64,000 nucleotides of DNA from Posidoniimonas polymericola (GTDB taxonomy: Bacteria; Planctomycetota; Planctomycetia; Pirellulales; Lacipirellulaceae): NCBI RefSeq assembly GCF_007859935.1, contig NZ_SJPO01000001.1:744001-808000 (forward strand), given 5' to 3'. The translations under genes were made by a program, and so were the position numbers. Below are positions 42,003-51,027 of the stretch, one piece after another (positions within the stretch are counted from its first letter, which is position 1; each line of letters starts with the position of its first letter). Under the pieces are notes generated by a model. The model was not told the origin of the DNA and did not search any database. It saw nothing but the letters and a program-made list of their open reading frames with translations.

Positions 42003-43766
42003 TTACTCGCCCTCTTCGAGCTGCCCGTACATCGCGTCGAGGCTCAGGTCGCCGGCGATGTCCGCGTTCCAGGAGACCTCGCCGTTTGCCTCGCGGGGTG
42101 GGGCGCCGTGGTCGTCGCCGCCGTCGGTCCAAACGCAGTACAGCCGATAGCCCTCGCCGCTGCGGGCGTACCGCAGCGGCGCGTCGTCTGCCGCGTACGG
42201 GTCCGTGGGGACCGCCGCAAGAATGGCCGGCGTGAGTTGCTGCAGGTTGTCGGGCCAGGCGCTGTGCCGGTGGTGGTAGAGTCGCAGGGCGTACTCGACC
42301 TGCAGCAGCCGTAGCGACGCAAGGAACTGGCGGTAGGACGCCCGTGAAGAGAGGAATGCGGGACGCGTCAGGCTGTCGCTGACGCCGAGGATTTCGCCCA
42401 GGTGGCCGGTCCAACCCCCTAGGCGTTGCATGAACCTTCCTTCCTTCAGCGCGATGCTGCGGAAGTCTTCGGCCCGTTGGTCGGCCGCGGCGATCTCGGC
42501 GATCACGCCCGGGTAGGCGCTCGGCGGCGTCGACTCGCGGATTTCGTACAGCCCTTCGGCTCCCTGACCACCGCACGCCGCGGCGACCATGGCGTCGACC
42601 ATCAGCCCTCCGCGGCTCAGGCAGGCGCCGTACTGCGCGAGCAACGCGTACGCCCTCGCGGCTTCGGCGGGCGAGCCGTCGGACTCCAGCGAACTGGCGT
42701 AGGAGTCGAGCGAACGGGCCACCGCCTTGTAGTCGCCAACCTTGCTGAGGTGAGCTTCGAACGCAGCCATCGATGGCTCTGCGGAGTGGGCCCGCTGCAG
42801 CCGAATGTCATTCTCGAGTCCCATTTTCACGAGTTCGGCGACCTGTTCTTGCCTCGCAATCATCGCCTCAATCTCTGCTGGCGAGGCGAGGCCCGCCTCG
42901 GTGTTGTCGTCGCTCGGCACGTCGAGCGGCGTCAGCAAGAGCAGCCGGGCCTGATCGAAGTGCACAATGCCGTTGTGAAGCGGGATCTCTTCCCGCGGCA
43001 GCGGCGCCGGGTGGTCGAGCAGGTAGAGCGTCATCAGGGGCGCCGCGACGATCAGGACCGCAAGCGCTCCGTACGCGATCGCACCGCAGCGGCGCTTCGA
43101 CCCTTCGCCCTGGTGCAGTCGCAGCCCCCAGGCAACGCAGGCGGCGACAGACGCCAACGCCGTCAGCGCAACCAACCAGAGTGGGTCCGATGGGGTCTCA
43201 ACTCGTTCCCAGCGGAGCAGCGCCTCGGTTGGCTGCGCAATCTGGTAGCCGAGCGAGGCGAGCAGCTGTGCCCAGGAGGGCGCGAGCAGCACGGCGGCGA
43301 CAACGGCAATCGCGGCTAGGGCCATCCGCACCCAGCGGTTCCACGGGACCGCGGCAACCAGCCACAGGGCGACCACAAAGAGGAGGCCGCTAACGGCGCC
43401 CGCCAGCAACATGCCGCCCCACCGATCCGGGCCGAGCGCCGGCATCCGCGCCAACACGGTGCAAACCGCGGCAACCGGGATCACCGCCAGCAACAGGTCA
43501 CGCATGGCGAACTGCGACCCGCGCCGCTGGCCCGCGGCACGCCGCCGCACCCACCGCCACACCCCTACGCCGGCGACAACCGTGCCGCCCGCGGCGGCGA
43601 TCGCGATAGTGAGCTCGTACGCCGGGATCACGAGCGGCAGCGCGGCGACTCCCAGCAGCACCAGCGTCCGCGTCAACCAGTGACGCGGCGACGTCGCGGC
43701 CCAGGCGGCGATCAGGCCGACCGTCGCAATCGTGGTGAGCAAGAGTAGGGTCGAGGCTAGGACCAT
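42003..43766 (-). CDS. Multi-pass membrane protein, intact paralog of the interrupted gene
   Basis: The 587-residue product has about eight N-terminal membrane helices (MVLASTLLLLTTIATVGLIA, then ALPLVIPAYELTIAIAAAGG and others) up to residue about 250. A soluble C-terminal part follows with helical repeats (SKVGDYKAVARSLDSYASSL) and a small C-terminal domain, YALRLYHHRHSAWPDNLQQL with AVPTDPYAADDAPLRY. The last domain resembles the mature part of type IV pilin/GspG-like proteins (PxDPYGxPxxY), a comparison I regard as tentative. It lies directly upstream of its paralog and is probably cotranscribed. Function unknown. Confidence 0.78.
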   Translation of the reverse strand: MVLASTLLLLTTIATVGLIAAWAATSPRHWLTRTLVLLGVAALPLVIPAYELTIAIAAAGGTVVAGVGVWRWVRRRAAGQRRGSQFAMRDLLLAVIPVAAVCTVLARMPALGPDRWGGMLLAGAVSGLLFVVALWLVAAVPWNRWVRMALAAIAVVAAVLLAPSWAQLLASLGYQIAQPTEALLRWERVETPSDPLWLVALTALASVAACVAWGLRLHQGEGSKRRCGAIAYGALAVLIVAAPLMTLYLLDHPAPLPREEIPLHNGIVHFDQARLLLLTPLDVPSDDNTEAGLASPAEIEAMIARQEQVAELVKMGLENDIRLQRAHSAEPSMAAFEAHLSKVGDYKAVARSLDSYASSLESDGSPAEAARAYALLAQYGACLSRGGLMVDAMVAAACGGQGAEGLYEIRESTPPSAYPGVIAEIAAADQRAEDFRSIALKEGRFMQRLGGWTGHLGEILGVSDSLTRPAFLSSRASYRQFLASLRLLQVEYALRLYHHRHSAWPDNLQQLTPAILAAVPTDPYAADDAPLRYARSGEGYRLYCVWTDGGDDHGAPPREANGEVSWNADIAGDLSLDAMYGQLEEGE

Positions 43767-44280
43767 CGGTGTGATTCTAGCTGAAACCGAACGCCGACGC
43801 GGTCGCGGGTCGGCCTGTCAGCGGATCGGAATCTCTCGCCTGTTTTGAGTAGAAATGGGCCGGTGCGCGGGTTCCAATGAAGGGTTGCGGGTCGCTTGGA
43901 GTCGCGTGCTGGGGGCGGGGCGGCGTTGCCCGGTGTTGAAGCGTTGGGGCGGCGGTGGGGTGGCGCCCTGGGGGATGCAATGGCGGACAAAACCCCTTGG
44001 GGGCGCGGCCGCGCGGAGTCCCCCTCACCCCTGGGGGGAGGGGGAGGCCTGTGTTAGTTAATCGGGAGGGGGTACGGCGTCGAGAGGTTGGCATGGTCCT
44101 GTACTGGTCCCTGGTGTCGCTGATAGTCAGGAGAGGGACAGCCTAGCTTGCGGCCCGACCCCCTCCCTCCGTGCCTCCAGAGGAGCGGCCTCCCCCCTTT
44201 GGGGAGGGAGAGCGTTGCTCGCCGCTGCGCGGCATTGCTCTGCGGAAGAGAGAAACTGAGAACGGGTGACTAGCGGCGGC
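43767..44280. other. Intergenic region holding repeat copy G
   Basis: No protein-like frame was found. 43767-44019 is the presumed promoter region of the 42003-43766 gene plus GC-rich sequence (GGGGCGGCGTTGCCCGG), and 44020-44242 is the C/G-rich repeat listed separately. Confidence 0.5.
44020..44242. repeat. C/G-rich composite palindromic element, copy G (longest)
   Basis: CCCCCTCACCCCTGGGGGGA and GGGGGAGGCC on the left; a middle with TCCTGTACTGGTCCC and TGATAGTCAGGAGAGGGACA, shared with copy H; on the right GCGGCCCGACCCCCTCCCTC, CCCCCTTTGGGGAGGGAGAG and GCCGCTGCGCGGCATTGCTC. Confidence 0.87.
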
Positions 44281-45894
44281 TTAGAACTTCCACCGCAGCT
44301 CGCCACGCACGCCGCTGATGTCGCGGGAGTTCTCGAGCCAGCCGTGCATCGCGTCGACGCGGATGAGGTAGGCGTTGGTGATCGGCAGCTGCCAGCGGGC
44401 GCCGACGCCGTACTGCGGACCGGGCGCGTTGCGGGTGGCGTCGTCGTCGAAGGTGTGCAGCGCGGCGGCCTCGACGATGAGCTGCTGGTTGAAGTTCGGC
44501 GCGGCGAGCAGGTCCAGGCCGATCGAAGCGCCGAGCGTGTTGTTGCCGCTCGCGTCCAGCGTCGGGTAGCCGGTGAGCGCGTCGCTCTGGAACAGGATGC
44601 CGGTGTTGAATAGTACGCCGCCGGCCGCGGCCGCCCGGGCGGCGGGCTGGGGGCGGCCAATGCCGGCGAAGAAGTTGCAGTACGGGATGACGTTGTACGG
44701 GTTCTGGGTAATGAGCGAGTTCTCCACCAGGAGCAGCACGCCGTCGGCCGTGCGTTGGCGGCGGGGGCCGCTCTGCCCCTCGTTGACAATCACGCGGACC
44801 GAGTTTGACACGGCGCCCAGGTACCGCCGCGTGTACGAAAGGCCAAGGTTGTGGTAGTCGCGGCCAATGTCCTCGTCGTCGGCCACATAGGCGTAACCGA
44901 TTTCAAAGTACCCGCCGCGGGCCTCAATGAACGTGGTGGCGCCGAACAGGGAGCCGGTGTGCAGCGAATTGCCAAACGCGTCGGTCGACACCTGATCGAA
45001 CGCTGTGAAGAACGTGATGTCGTAGTTGGACCAGTCGAGCCACGGGTTGTTGCGGGCCGGCAGGGTGACCGCGGCGCCCCAGAACGCGTCGAGCATCCAG
45101 GTGCCGTTTTGGAACAGCATCGGGATCAGGCCGACGGTCACCGGCAGGTCGAACGGGGCGTAGGTGTGCTCCCAGCCGCCGAGCATCTGGCCGAGGTCGC
45201 CCTCGAAGAACAGCGTGTCGGTGTTGGCGCTCCAGAAGTCGATCTCGTTCTTGAAGCTACCATTCTCGAACCGGGTGAACGCCGCGCCGTCCTGCAGCGG
45301 CCCGGTGAAGGCGTGGATCCGCTCGGTCGAGGTGATCCAGTAGTCGAGTTCGAGGTTGAGCCGCGCGGCGAGGACGTCGGTCTCGCGGTTGACGTTGCGG
45401 TTCACGGCGGCGCCGACGCGGTAGTCGCCGTAGACGTAGAACTTTTGTTGGACCGGGTTGGTGGGGCCGCACCAGCACTCGGTCTGCGGGATGGGACCAT
45501 TGGAGTAGAACGGCATACCGCCCTCGACCCACGGCCGCTGGGTCGGGACCTCGTACCGGCCGCCGTAGACGTCGAGCGCGGCGCACGGGTCGTACTCACC
45601 CTGCCAGTAGCACGGGTCGGGGCTGAAGTCGCACCCGCCGGGGACGACCGGTTGAGCGTGGCAGTCGACCGCGCACTCCTCCACGGGGGGGAGGCAGCGG
45701 ACCGACGCCGGCGGCGGCGGCAAGAACCCGTAGCGGCCCACGCTCGGCTTGTAGTGCGACTGCGCCGCCGACGTCTGGCAGTTCGGCGGGAGCTGCACGT
45801 GCGCGCCGGGCGCCACCGCCCACGCCGGCTGCGCCGCGGTCGCGAAGATCGCGAGCAGGCAAGCAATGCGGCGGGTGGCGGTGGTGAGTTGCAA
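44281..45894 (-). CDS. Outer-membrane beta-barrel (porin-like) protein
   Basis: The 537-residue product has a signal peptide (RIACLLAIFATAAQPAWAVA), then a Cys/Pro-rich N-terminal part (CLPPVEECAVDCHAQP...CDFSPDPCYW...ECWCGP) and a barrel region of amphipathic strands (KFYVYGDYRVGAAVNRNVN, RLNLELDYWIT, RVIVNEGQSGPRR) ending in RGELRWKF, the aromatic C-terminal signature of BAM substrates. It follows the pentaheme cytochrome gene on the same strand with repeat copy H between. That gene order suggests a pore or anchor partner for the cytochrome, which is inference. The exact barrel family was not recognised. Confidence 0.82.
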   Translation of the reverse strand: MQLTTATRRIACLLAIFATAAQPAWAVAPGAHVQLPPNCQTSAAQSHYKPSVGRYGFLPPPPASVRCLPPVEECAVDCHAQPVVPGGCDFSPDPCYWQGEYDPCAALDVYGGRYEVPTQRPWVEGGMPFYSNGPIPQTECWCGPTNPVQQKFYVYGDYRVGAAVNRNVNRETDVLAARLNLELDYWITSTERIHAFTGPLQDGAAFTRFENGSFKNEIDFWSANTDTLFFEGDLGQMLGGWEHTYAPFDLPVTVGLIPMLFQNGTWMLDAFWGAAVTLPARNNPWLDWSNYDITFFTAFDQVSTDAFGNSLHTGSLFGATTFIEARGGYFEIGYAYVADDEDIGRDYHNLGLSYTRRYLGAVSNSVRVIVNEGQSGPRRQRTADGVLLLVENSLITQNPYNVIPYCNFFAGIGRPQPAARAAAAGGVLFNTGILFQSDALTGYPTLDASGNNTLGASIGLDLLAAPNFNQQLIVEAAALHTFDDDATRNAPGPQYGVGARWQLPITNAYLIRVDAMHGWLENSRDISGVRGELRWKF

Positions 45895-45910
45895 AGTAGG
45901 TTCGACTGGT

Positions 45911-46102
45911 TCCCCTCCCCCATGGGGGGAGGGGCTAGGGGAGGGGGTAGGTTGTCCGCTAGTGGAGCTGTTCCTGTACTGGCCTTGTGCTCGTTTGATA
46001 GTCAGGGGAGGGACATCATGTTTTGCGGCCCGACCCCCTCCCTCAATCCCTCCCCCCGTGGGGGAGGGAGGTTAGTGCTCGCCGCTTTGCGGCATTGCTC
46101 TG
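45911..46102. repeat. C/G-rich composite palindromic element, copy H (full length)
   Basis: TTCCCCTCCCCCATGGGGGG and AGGGGCTAGGGGAGGGGGTA on the left; a middle with TGTCCGCTAGTGGAGC, TTCCTGTACTGGCCTTGTGC and TGATAGTCAGGGGAGGGACA; on the right GCGGCCCGACCCCCTCCCTC, AATCCCTCCCCCCGTGGGGG and GCCGCTTTGCGGCATTGCTC. Confidence 0.88.
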
Positions 46103-46116
46103 TACTAAGCCCACTG

Positions 46117-49100
46117 TTACCTCACATAGAACTCAACCGACCGGTGGTGCATGTCCAAGATTCCTTCGTTCATCATCCGGACCATGTCGTCGGTCGCCTC
46201 GCAGAAACGCATGAACCAGATTGGCTCGATGCGGTTCCGAAGGCGGAACGACAAGCGGTACTTGCCGGGCGCCTGGATCAGCTCTTTGGGGATCTTGTAG
46301 TGCACGCGTTTCGTGCCGAGTGGGGCGATCGAGCGGCTCTCCATGCGGATGAACGGCGGGTGATTCATCGTCGTGATCGGGTTGGCGCCGGGGCGGAGGA
46401 ACGGCAGCTGGTCGATGTCGACGTTGACCGGCAGCGGCATCTCGCGGTCGGTGCCGGTGGCGCCGGTGATCAGGAACATCGTCTGCAGGTTGAACAACTG
46501 GTGGTCGAACGGCGCCCGGTTGAGCTGCACGTCGCGCGAGTGGATGTCGCACAGGTCGCCGTCGGAGTCGGTGTAGCCCGACTCCCAGAGGCGGTCGCCG
46601 TTCGGGCCGATCAGCACCACGTTGGCCCACAATTGCGGCTGCGCGCCGAGCGATGCGGTCAGCACGTTGTGCCCCTCGTTGAGGTTGGTGACGTCGTAGT
46701 ACAGGCGGATCGGGGCCCCGCGGGCCGGCTCGTGCTTGAAGTAAGGGCCGGCGACGTGCATGTGGTCCGTCATGATCTCGCGGCGCTTCGCGTTCTTCTT
46801 CTCGAGCGCCTTGAGGTTGTCGTCGATCACCTCGCGGGCGTCGAAGCGGTCGTCGGCCTCCTGCCACTCCGGCGGGAAGTGCGCGACCAGCTTGCCGTCG
46901 TCCAGCGCGTCCTCAAAGTCGTCAGTGCCCCAGCCGGCCCGCCAGTTGAACTTCAGCCACTGCTGCATCGTCCACCGCTCGGCGTCCTTGTTGTGGGGGA
47001 ACACGCCGGGGTGGCTGATCGAGTAGTTCGGCCCGTAGAACATGTGGTTGGCGTGCTTGCGCTGCTTGTTGACGGCCTTGCCGCCGACCTCGGCGATGGG
47101 GCCGATCTCGTAGCCCGAGGCCTCGCCCGGCTTCAGGCCCATGTGGCAGTCCTGGCACGTGACGCCCTTCTTGCACGCGGGCGACTGGCGATACTGCTCC
47201 CACACCACCTCGAGCTTGATGCCGGGGTGCACCGCCACCTGGTGGCACGAGGTGCAGAACTCGGCCTTGGAGAGCTGGTCGAAGTACCGGCCCTCGAGGT
47301 GGATCGGCTGCCCCGCGCCCTTCTGGTCGGGCGAGGTCTTCACCTTGTAGTGGTCCGCCTTGGCGATCGCCGCCGCCACGCCGTCGCCGCCAATGCCGCC
47401 GTACACGGGCGCGTAGATGTCGCCCGGCACGATCCGCCGCTCGCCGTTCGCCTTGGTGTAACGCTCGTTGATGCGGTGGCAGGCGATGCAGGTCACGCCC
47501 TCGCGGGCGACCTTCGGCATTTCCCACAGCGGGGTCGCGCGGTTCTCGCCCAGTGCGGTGCCGACCGGCGAGTGGCAGCGGTAGCAGAAGTAGCCCACCG
47601 TGCCCTGGCTGAGGTCGGTGATCTTCTGCTCGAACTTCTGGAACATCGGCGAGACAAACGCGTACGCGTGGCTCGACACCCGCCACTCGTCGTACAGCTG
47701 CTTGTGGCACTCGCCGCACTCCTGGGCCGACGGGTAGCAGTTCTTGGCGAACAGCTCGCGGTGGGCCCCGATCGAGCTCAGCTTGCTGTCGGTCGCCGCG
47801 CCGCCGGCGGCCGAGGGGACCGAGTGCGGCGCTCCGTGGGCGGCGCCGCTAGCCGACGCGGCAGCAGGCAGCCTGGGCGCCGGCGCCGCGAACACCGGCT
47901 CCGGAGTAATCGGCCGCTGCTCACGCGGCTGCATCCCACCGCCATCGCTGCTCATGACGCGCCGCGGCGCCGCCGCGCGTTGCTGAGTTGGTTGCGGCTG
48001 CGCCGGCTTGGGAACCACTTCGACGGGCTTGCTCGGCTGCGGGAGCGGATCGACCGCCCGCTGGGACCGCTGCGGCATCCCCTCGGGCTGCTTCGCCGGT
48101 TGCTCTATGGGCTGCTTTATTGGCGCCGGCAGAGCCGATCGCGGCGCGTCGAACAGCGACCGACCCGGCTTTGCGGGAGCGACCGGTGGCGCCGACGGTT
48201 GCTGCGGTGGCAGGGGCTGCTCGCTCCGCTCAATCGAAGGCGCGGGACGCGTCGGCGGTTCGGGCTTGGTGGGTGGGGTCGGTTTGGGCACGACCGGCGG
48301 TCCGGCGTCCGAGGGCGACGCGGGCTCGCCGCCGAAGCCCAAGTCCGGCCCCTCGATGGCGTCGGGAGTCCACAGCCGCGAGTCGACGCTGGGGGCGGCG
48401 GGCGGTTCCGCGGACCCCCCGGCCGGAGCGGGGGACTCGGCGATCTTGGTGGGCCCGGGGGCGGCCGGCGGCTGATTGTTGCGAGGCTCGGCGGTGGCAG
48501 GCGGGGCGAGTTCAATCGCGTCGGCCTCCAGCGCATCTGGGTCAGGGGGAGTTGCCGCCAACGGGGCGGTAGCAGGTGGTTGGGCAGCCGGCGGCGCGAT
48601 GGTCACGGCGGGCCCGTCGTTGGGGGCCTCCACCGGTGCTCCCGCAGAAGACTCGGCGGGAGCTTTGTCGGCGGCCGGCTCGGCGGCCGCCCCGCCGTTA
48701 GCCTCCTTGTCCTCGGGCACGAACCAGTCGCCCGGTGGCACCAGCCAATCGCCGCGGTCCGTGTTCTGGGCGACACGCAGCGAGCGAACCGGCTGCTCGG
48801 TCGCGCGCATCGCGACGCGGATCGGTTCGCGTTGCGGGCTCGGCATCGCGTCGGTTTGCTGGCTGGCGACCGGCGGCGGCGCCAGGCCTTCGCGGTCGAA
48901 CAGGTCGAGCGCGTGGGGACACGCGGCGCCGATCATCGCCCGGAGCTCCGGGTCGGGCGGCAGCCGGCGGACCGTTGGGGCAGGAGACTCGGCCGGAGTG
49001 GGAGCAGAAGCGATAGAGGGGCGGCTAGTCGGTGGAGCAGAGGCAGATGCTGCCGCAACCGAGGTTGGTTCGGCGGCCATCGTTGGAGCGACCGCGGCCG

Positions 49101-49233
49101 TCGTGTCGGGCTGCGCCGGCCGAGCCAGGTCACGCGAGGCGAGCTGCACCGCGCGGGCGCCCACCAGCAGGCCGGCTGCGACGAGCAGGCCTACCAGGAT
49201 CGGCGGGGACGAGTTCGGGCGGGGTGTCGCCAA
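46117..49233 (-). CDS. Membrane-anchored pentaheme cytochrome c with a long Pro/Ala linker
   Basis: From TTG 49233 the product has 1038 residues. A membrane helix lies at about 11-30 (ILVGLLVAAGLLVGARA), followed by some 460 residues of low-complexity Pro/Ala/Ser sequence. A c554-like domain then has CXXCH at about 506 (CGECH), 549 (CYRCH), 581 (CIACH), 661 (CTSCH) and 696 (CQDCH). The C-terminal 270 residues are beta-rich and heme-free (PIRLYYDVTNLNEGHNVLTA, ending SVEFYVR). The linker is long enough to place the hemes far from the inner membrane. With the downstream barrel gene this suggests electron transfer across the envelope, which is inferred. Confidence 0.9.
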   Translation of the reverse strand: MATPRPNSSPPILVGLLVAAGLLVGARAVQLASRDLARPAQPDTTAAVAPTMAAEPTSVAAASASAPPTSRPSIASAPTPAESPAPTVRRLPPDPELRAMIGAACPHALDLFDREGLAPPPVASQQTDAMPSPQREPIRVAMRATEQPVRSLRVAQNTDRGDWLVPPGDWFVPEDKEANGGAAAEPAADKAPAESSAGAPVEAPNDGPAVTIAPPAAQPPATAPLAATPPDPDALEADAIELAPPATAEPRNNQPPAAPGPTKIAESPAPAGGSAEPPAAPSVDSRLWTPDAIEGPDLGFGGEPASPSDAGPPVVPKPTPPTKPEPPTRPAPSIERSEQPLPPQQPSAPPVAPAKPGRSLFDAPRSALPAPIKQPIEQPAKQPEGMPQRSQRAVDPLPQPSKPVEVVPKPAQPQPTQQRAAAPRRVMSSDGGGMQPREQRPITPEPVFAAPAPRLPAAASASGAAHGAPHSVPSAAGGAATDSKLSSIGAHRELFAKNCYPSAQECGECHKQLYDEWRVSSHAYAFVSPMFQKFEQKITDLSQGTVGYFCYRCHSPVGTALGENRATPLWEMPKVAREGVTCIACHRINERYTKANGERRIVPGDIYAPVYGGIGGDGVAAAIAKADHYKVKTSPDQKGAGQPIHLEGRYFDQLSKAEFCTSCHQVAVHPGIKLEVVWEQYRQSPACKKGVTCQDCHMGLKPGEASGYEIGPIAEVGGKAVNKQRKHANHMFYGPNYSISHPGVFPHNKDAERWTMQQWLKFNWRAGWGTDDFEDALDDGKLVAHFPPEWQEADDRFDAREVIDDNLKALEKKNAKRREIMTDHMHVAGPYFKHEPARGAPIRLYYDVTNLNEGHNVLTASLGAQPQLWANVVLIGPNGDRLWESGYTDSDGDLCDIHSRDVQLNRAPFDHQLFNLQTMFLITGATGTDREMPLPVNVDIDQLPFLRPGANPITTMNHPPFIRMESRSIAPLGTKRVHYKIPKELIQAPGKYRLSFRLRNRIEPIWFMRFCEATDDMVRMMNEGILDMHHRSVEFYVR

Positions 49234-49504
49234 CGGGGCTTCCTTGCCTGCGTTTGCGGTGCGGGTTCGACCCCGCTGCGGGGGCCGGCAATCGATGCAA
49301 TGCTATCACTCCACGCGAGCAGCGCATCCAGAACCAACATCGAGCTTTCACCCACCCACCGCCCCCCATTTCACCTCACGACAGCACAGAGGCCGCCACC
49401 CGCAAGGTTTGACTTCGGGTTACCGGACAAAGCGGGGCGCCAACAGCAAGAGCCCCCGAAAGTCGGCGGCTCGTTGGGTCGGTTGGTTGCTCTGCGGCGA
49501 TTGC

Positions 49505-50131
49505 CTACCGGCGGCGGCGCGAGCCGAGGGCGGCGAGCGCCAATCCGGCCAGGCCCGCTGTGGCGGGCTCGGGGGTGACGGTGATCGAGAAGGCCGGCGC
49601 GTCAAACGCCACCGCGCCCTGACCCCAAACCGTAAACGGGTTGACGGCATTGGGGGCAGCGTAGACCGAGGTGGTGCCGGGCGCCAGTGCCTCAATCGAG
49701 AGGACGCCGTGGTTTAAGTTGGCGCCAAAATTGCGGGGGTCGCGGTAAAAGCCTTCGAGGTTTATGCCGAGGCCAAACGAAATTACAGCGACCGCCAACG
49801 ATCCGTCGACGAGGTGGCCGTTGGTGTTGAGATCGCCCTGCTTGATGCCATCCCACGCGGGTCGCCCAAACACAACTGGGTTGGCGATGCTGATGTCTGT
49901 CGCCTGGAGCGTGCCGTTAGGCGTCGCGACGATGTCGAACGAGGCGCCAGTGACCTTTATTCCAGCGACGCGCGTGACCCAGATGTACAGCTCAGCGGTG
50001 TCACCAACTCCCATCGTAAGCGGACCGGTGGCCGTAGGATCGGTAGGGCTGCTGCCGAGGAACACGGTGACGGCGGGCGCTGTCGCTGCGGTGCAGAGGG
50101 CAATCAGAAACGACGCAACGAGGGGCTTCAT
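49505..50131 (-). CDS. PEP-CTERM protein, module A only (array member 1)
   Basis: The 208-residue product has a signal peptide MKPLVASFLIALCTAATAPA. Module A starts TVFLGSSPTDPTATGPLTMG and includes AELYIWV, VTGASFDIVATPNG, AVNPFTVWGQGAVAFDAPAF. The C-terminal sorting signal is TPEPATAGLAGLALAALGSR plus RRR: PEP motif, hydrophobic helix, Arg cluster. Such tails are cut by exosortase/XrtA-type enzymes that attach proteins at the cell surface or extracellular matrix; no exosortase lies in this window. The signal peptide is almost the same as that of the next gene upstream, implying recent duplication. Confidence 0.9.
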   Translation of the reverse strand: MKPLVASFLIALCTAATAPAVTVFLGSSPTDPTATGPLTMGVGDTAELYIWVTRVAGIKVTGASFDIVATPNGTLQATDISIANPVVFGRPAWDGIKQGDLNTNGHLVDGSLAVAVISFGLGINLEGFYRDPRNFGANLNHGVLSIEALAPGTTSVYAAPNAVNPFTVWGQGAVAFDAPAFSITVTPEPATAGLAGLALAALGSRRRR

Positions 50132-50138
50132 GCAATTC

Positions 50139-51020
50139 TTACCTGTGGCCAGACGTCGAACGTCGCCGGCATAGGCCTCCGGCGCCGGCGATGGCGAGTG
50201 CTGACAAGGCGAATGTGGCGGGCTCCGGCGCCATACGACGCACGCCGTGGTCGGGGATGGTGACAAACGGGTCAATGTCGAGAGTGTTGACCTTGCCGTC
50301 GAGGTTGAAGTCTGCAACTGCTTCCATCGGAACGCCAGGGTGGCTTGATTTCCAATCCTCCGGGGCCGTCAGCGTTTGGACGAACGGGTCAATATCGAGG
50401 GTATTAAATACTCCGTCGATATTTGTGTCGCCCTTCATCCAGCCCGCAACGCACTCCACGGTACAGATTTCGAACGTCGGGTTATCGAAGGAGGTGGTCT
50501 CTTGGCCGTCCACAACGAACGCAGCTTCGGAGGGGAGGGCGGTGATCACGGATTCTGCATGCCAGGAATTGGTCTCGAGCGAGAGTACTCCGTGCAGAAA
50601 CGCGCCATCGACCTCGCGGGAGTCCAGGCCCGTGCCGATCAGCGAGGCGTCAATGCCGAGAGAGTCACCCGCAACCGAGATCGAACCATCCACAATGTGA
50701 GAACCATAGATTGGCAGGTCGCCCGATTGAATCCCGCCCTGCCAGGCGGCGGCGCCCTCGACGACGGGGTTCTGAACCTGGAAGCCAGTAGCCGTCAGTC
50801 CGCCCCATGGCCCTGCGAAGAGATCGAACGCCGCGGTCGTGATCTTGGTCCCGGCGTCGGGGCGGATCCAGACGTATAGGTCGGCCGTGCTGTTCTCCGG
50901 CACAATCAGCGGATCGACAGCGCTGGGGTCGGTTGCGCTGCTGCTGAGGAACACAGAAAGGGCGGGCGCTGTCGCTGCGGTGCAGAGGACAATCAGAAAC
51001 GACGCAACGAGGGGCTTCAT
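50139..51020 (-). CDS. PEP-CTERM protein, module A plus dockerin-like pair (member 2)
   Basis: The 293-residue product has a signal peptide MKPLVASFLIVLCTAATAPA. Module A starts SVFLSSSATDPSAVDPLIVP and contains LYVWIRPDAGTKITTAAFDL. Two calcium-loop repeats, GDTNIDGVFNTLDIDPFVQT and ADFNLDGKVNTLDIDPFV, resemble type I dockerins. The tail is APEPATFALSALAIAGAGGL then CRRR. Type I dockerin-like pairs bind Ca2+ and often mediate docking to partner domains; no cohesin is seen here. It is separated from member 1 by 7 bp, so the pair is one transcription unit. Confidence 0.9.
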   Translation of the reverse strand: MKPLVASFLIVLCTAATAPALSVFLSSSATDPSAVDPLIVPENSTADLYVWIRPDAGTKITTAAFDLFAGPWGGLTATGFQVQNPVVEGAAAWQGGIQSGDLPIYGSHIVDGSISVAGDSLGIDASLIGTGLDSREVDGAFLHGVLSLETNSWHAESVITALPSEAAFVVDGQETTSFDNPTFEICTVECVAGWMKGDTNIDGVFNTLDIDPFVQTLTAPEDWKSSHPGVPMEAVADFNLDGKVNTLDIDPFVTIPDHGVRRMAPEPATFALSALAIAGAGGLCRRRSTSGHR

Positions 51021-51027
51021 ACAATTC

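Noticed and set aside
9955-46110. CRISPR array made of the repeated C/G-rich elements
   Set aside because: Copies are kilobases apart, 95-225 bp long, palindromic, and in both orientations, with no regular spacers or cas genes.
49262-49277. GCGGGTTCGACCCCGC, resembling a tRNA T-arm
   Set aside because: No acceptor stem, D-arm or anticodon arm could be found around it on either strand.
44851-49578. Very long plus-strand open frame (over 1500 codons)
   Set aside because: It lies antisense to the porin-like and pentaheme genes, its translation is Arg/Gly/Val/Leu-rich without domains, and the minus-strand frames carry signal peptides and heme motifs.
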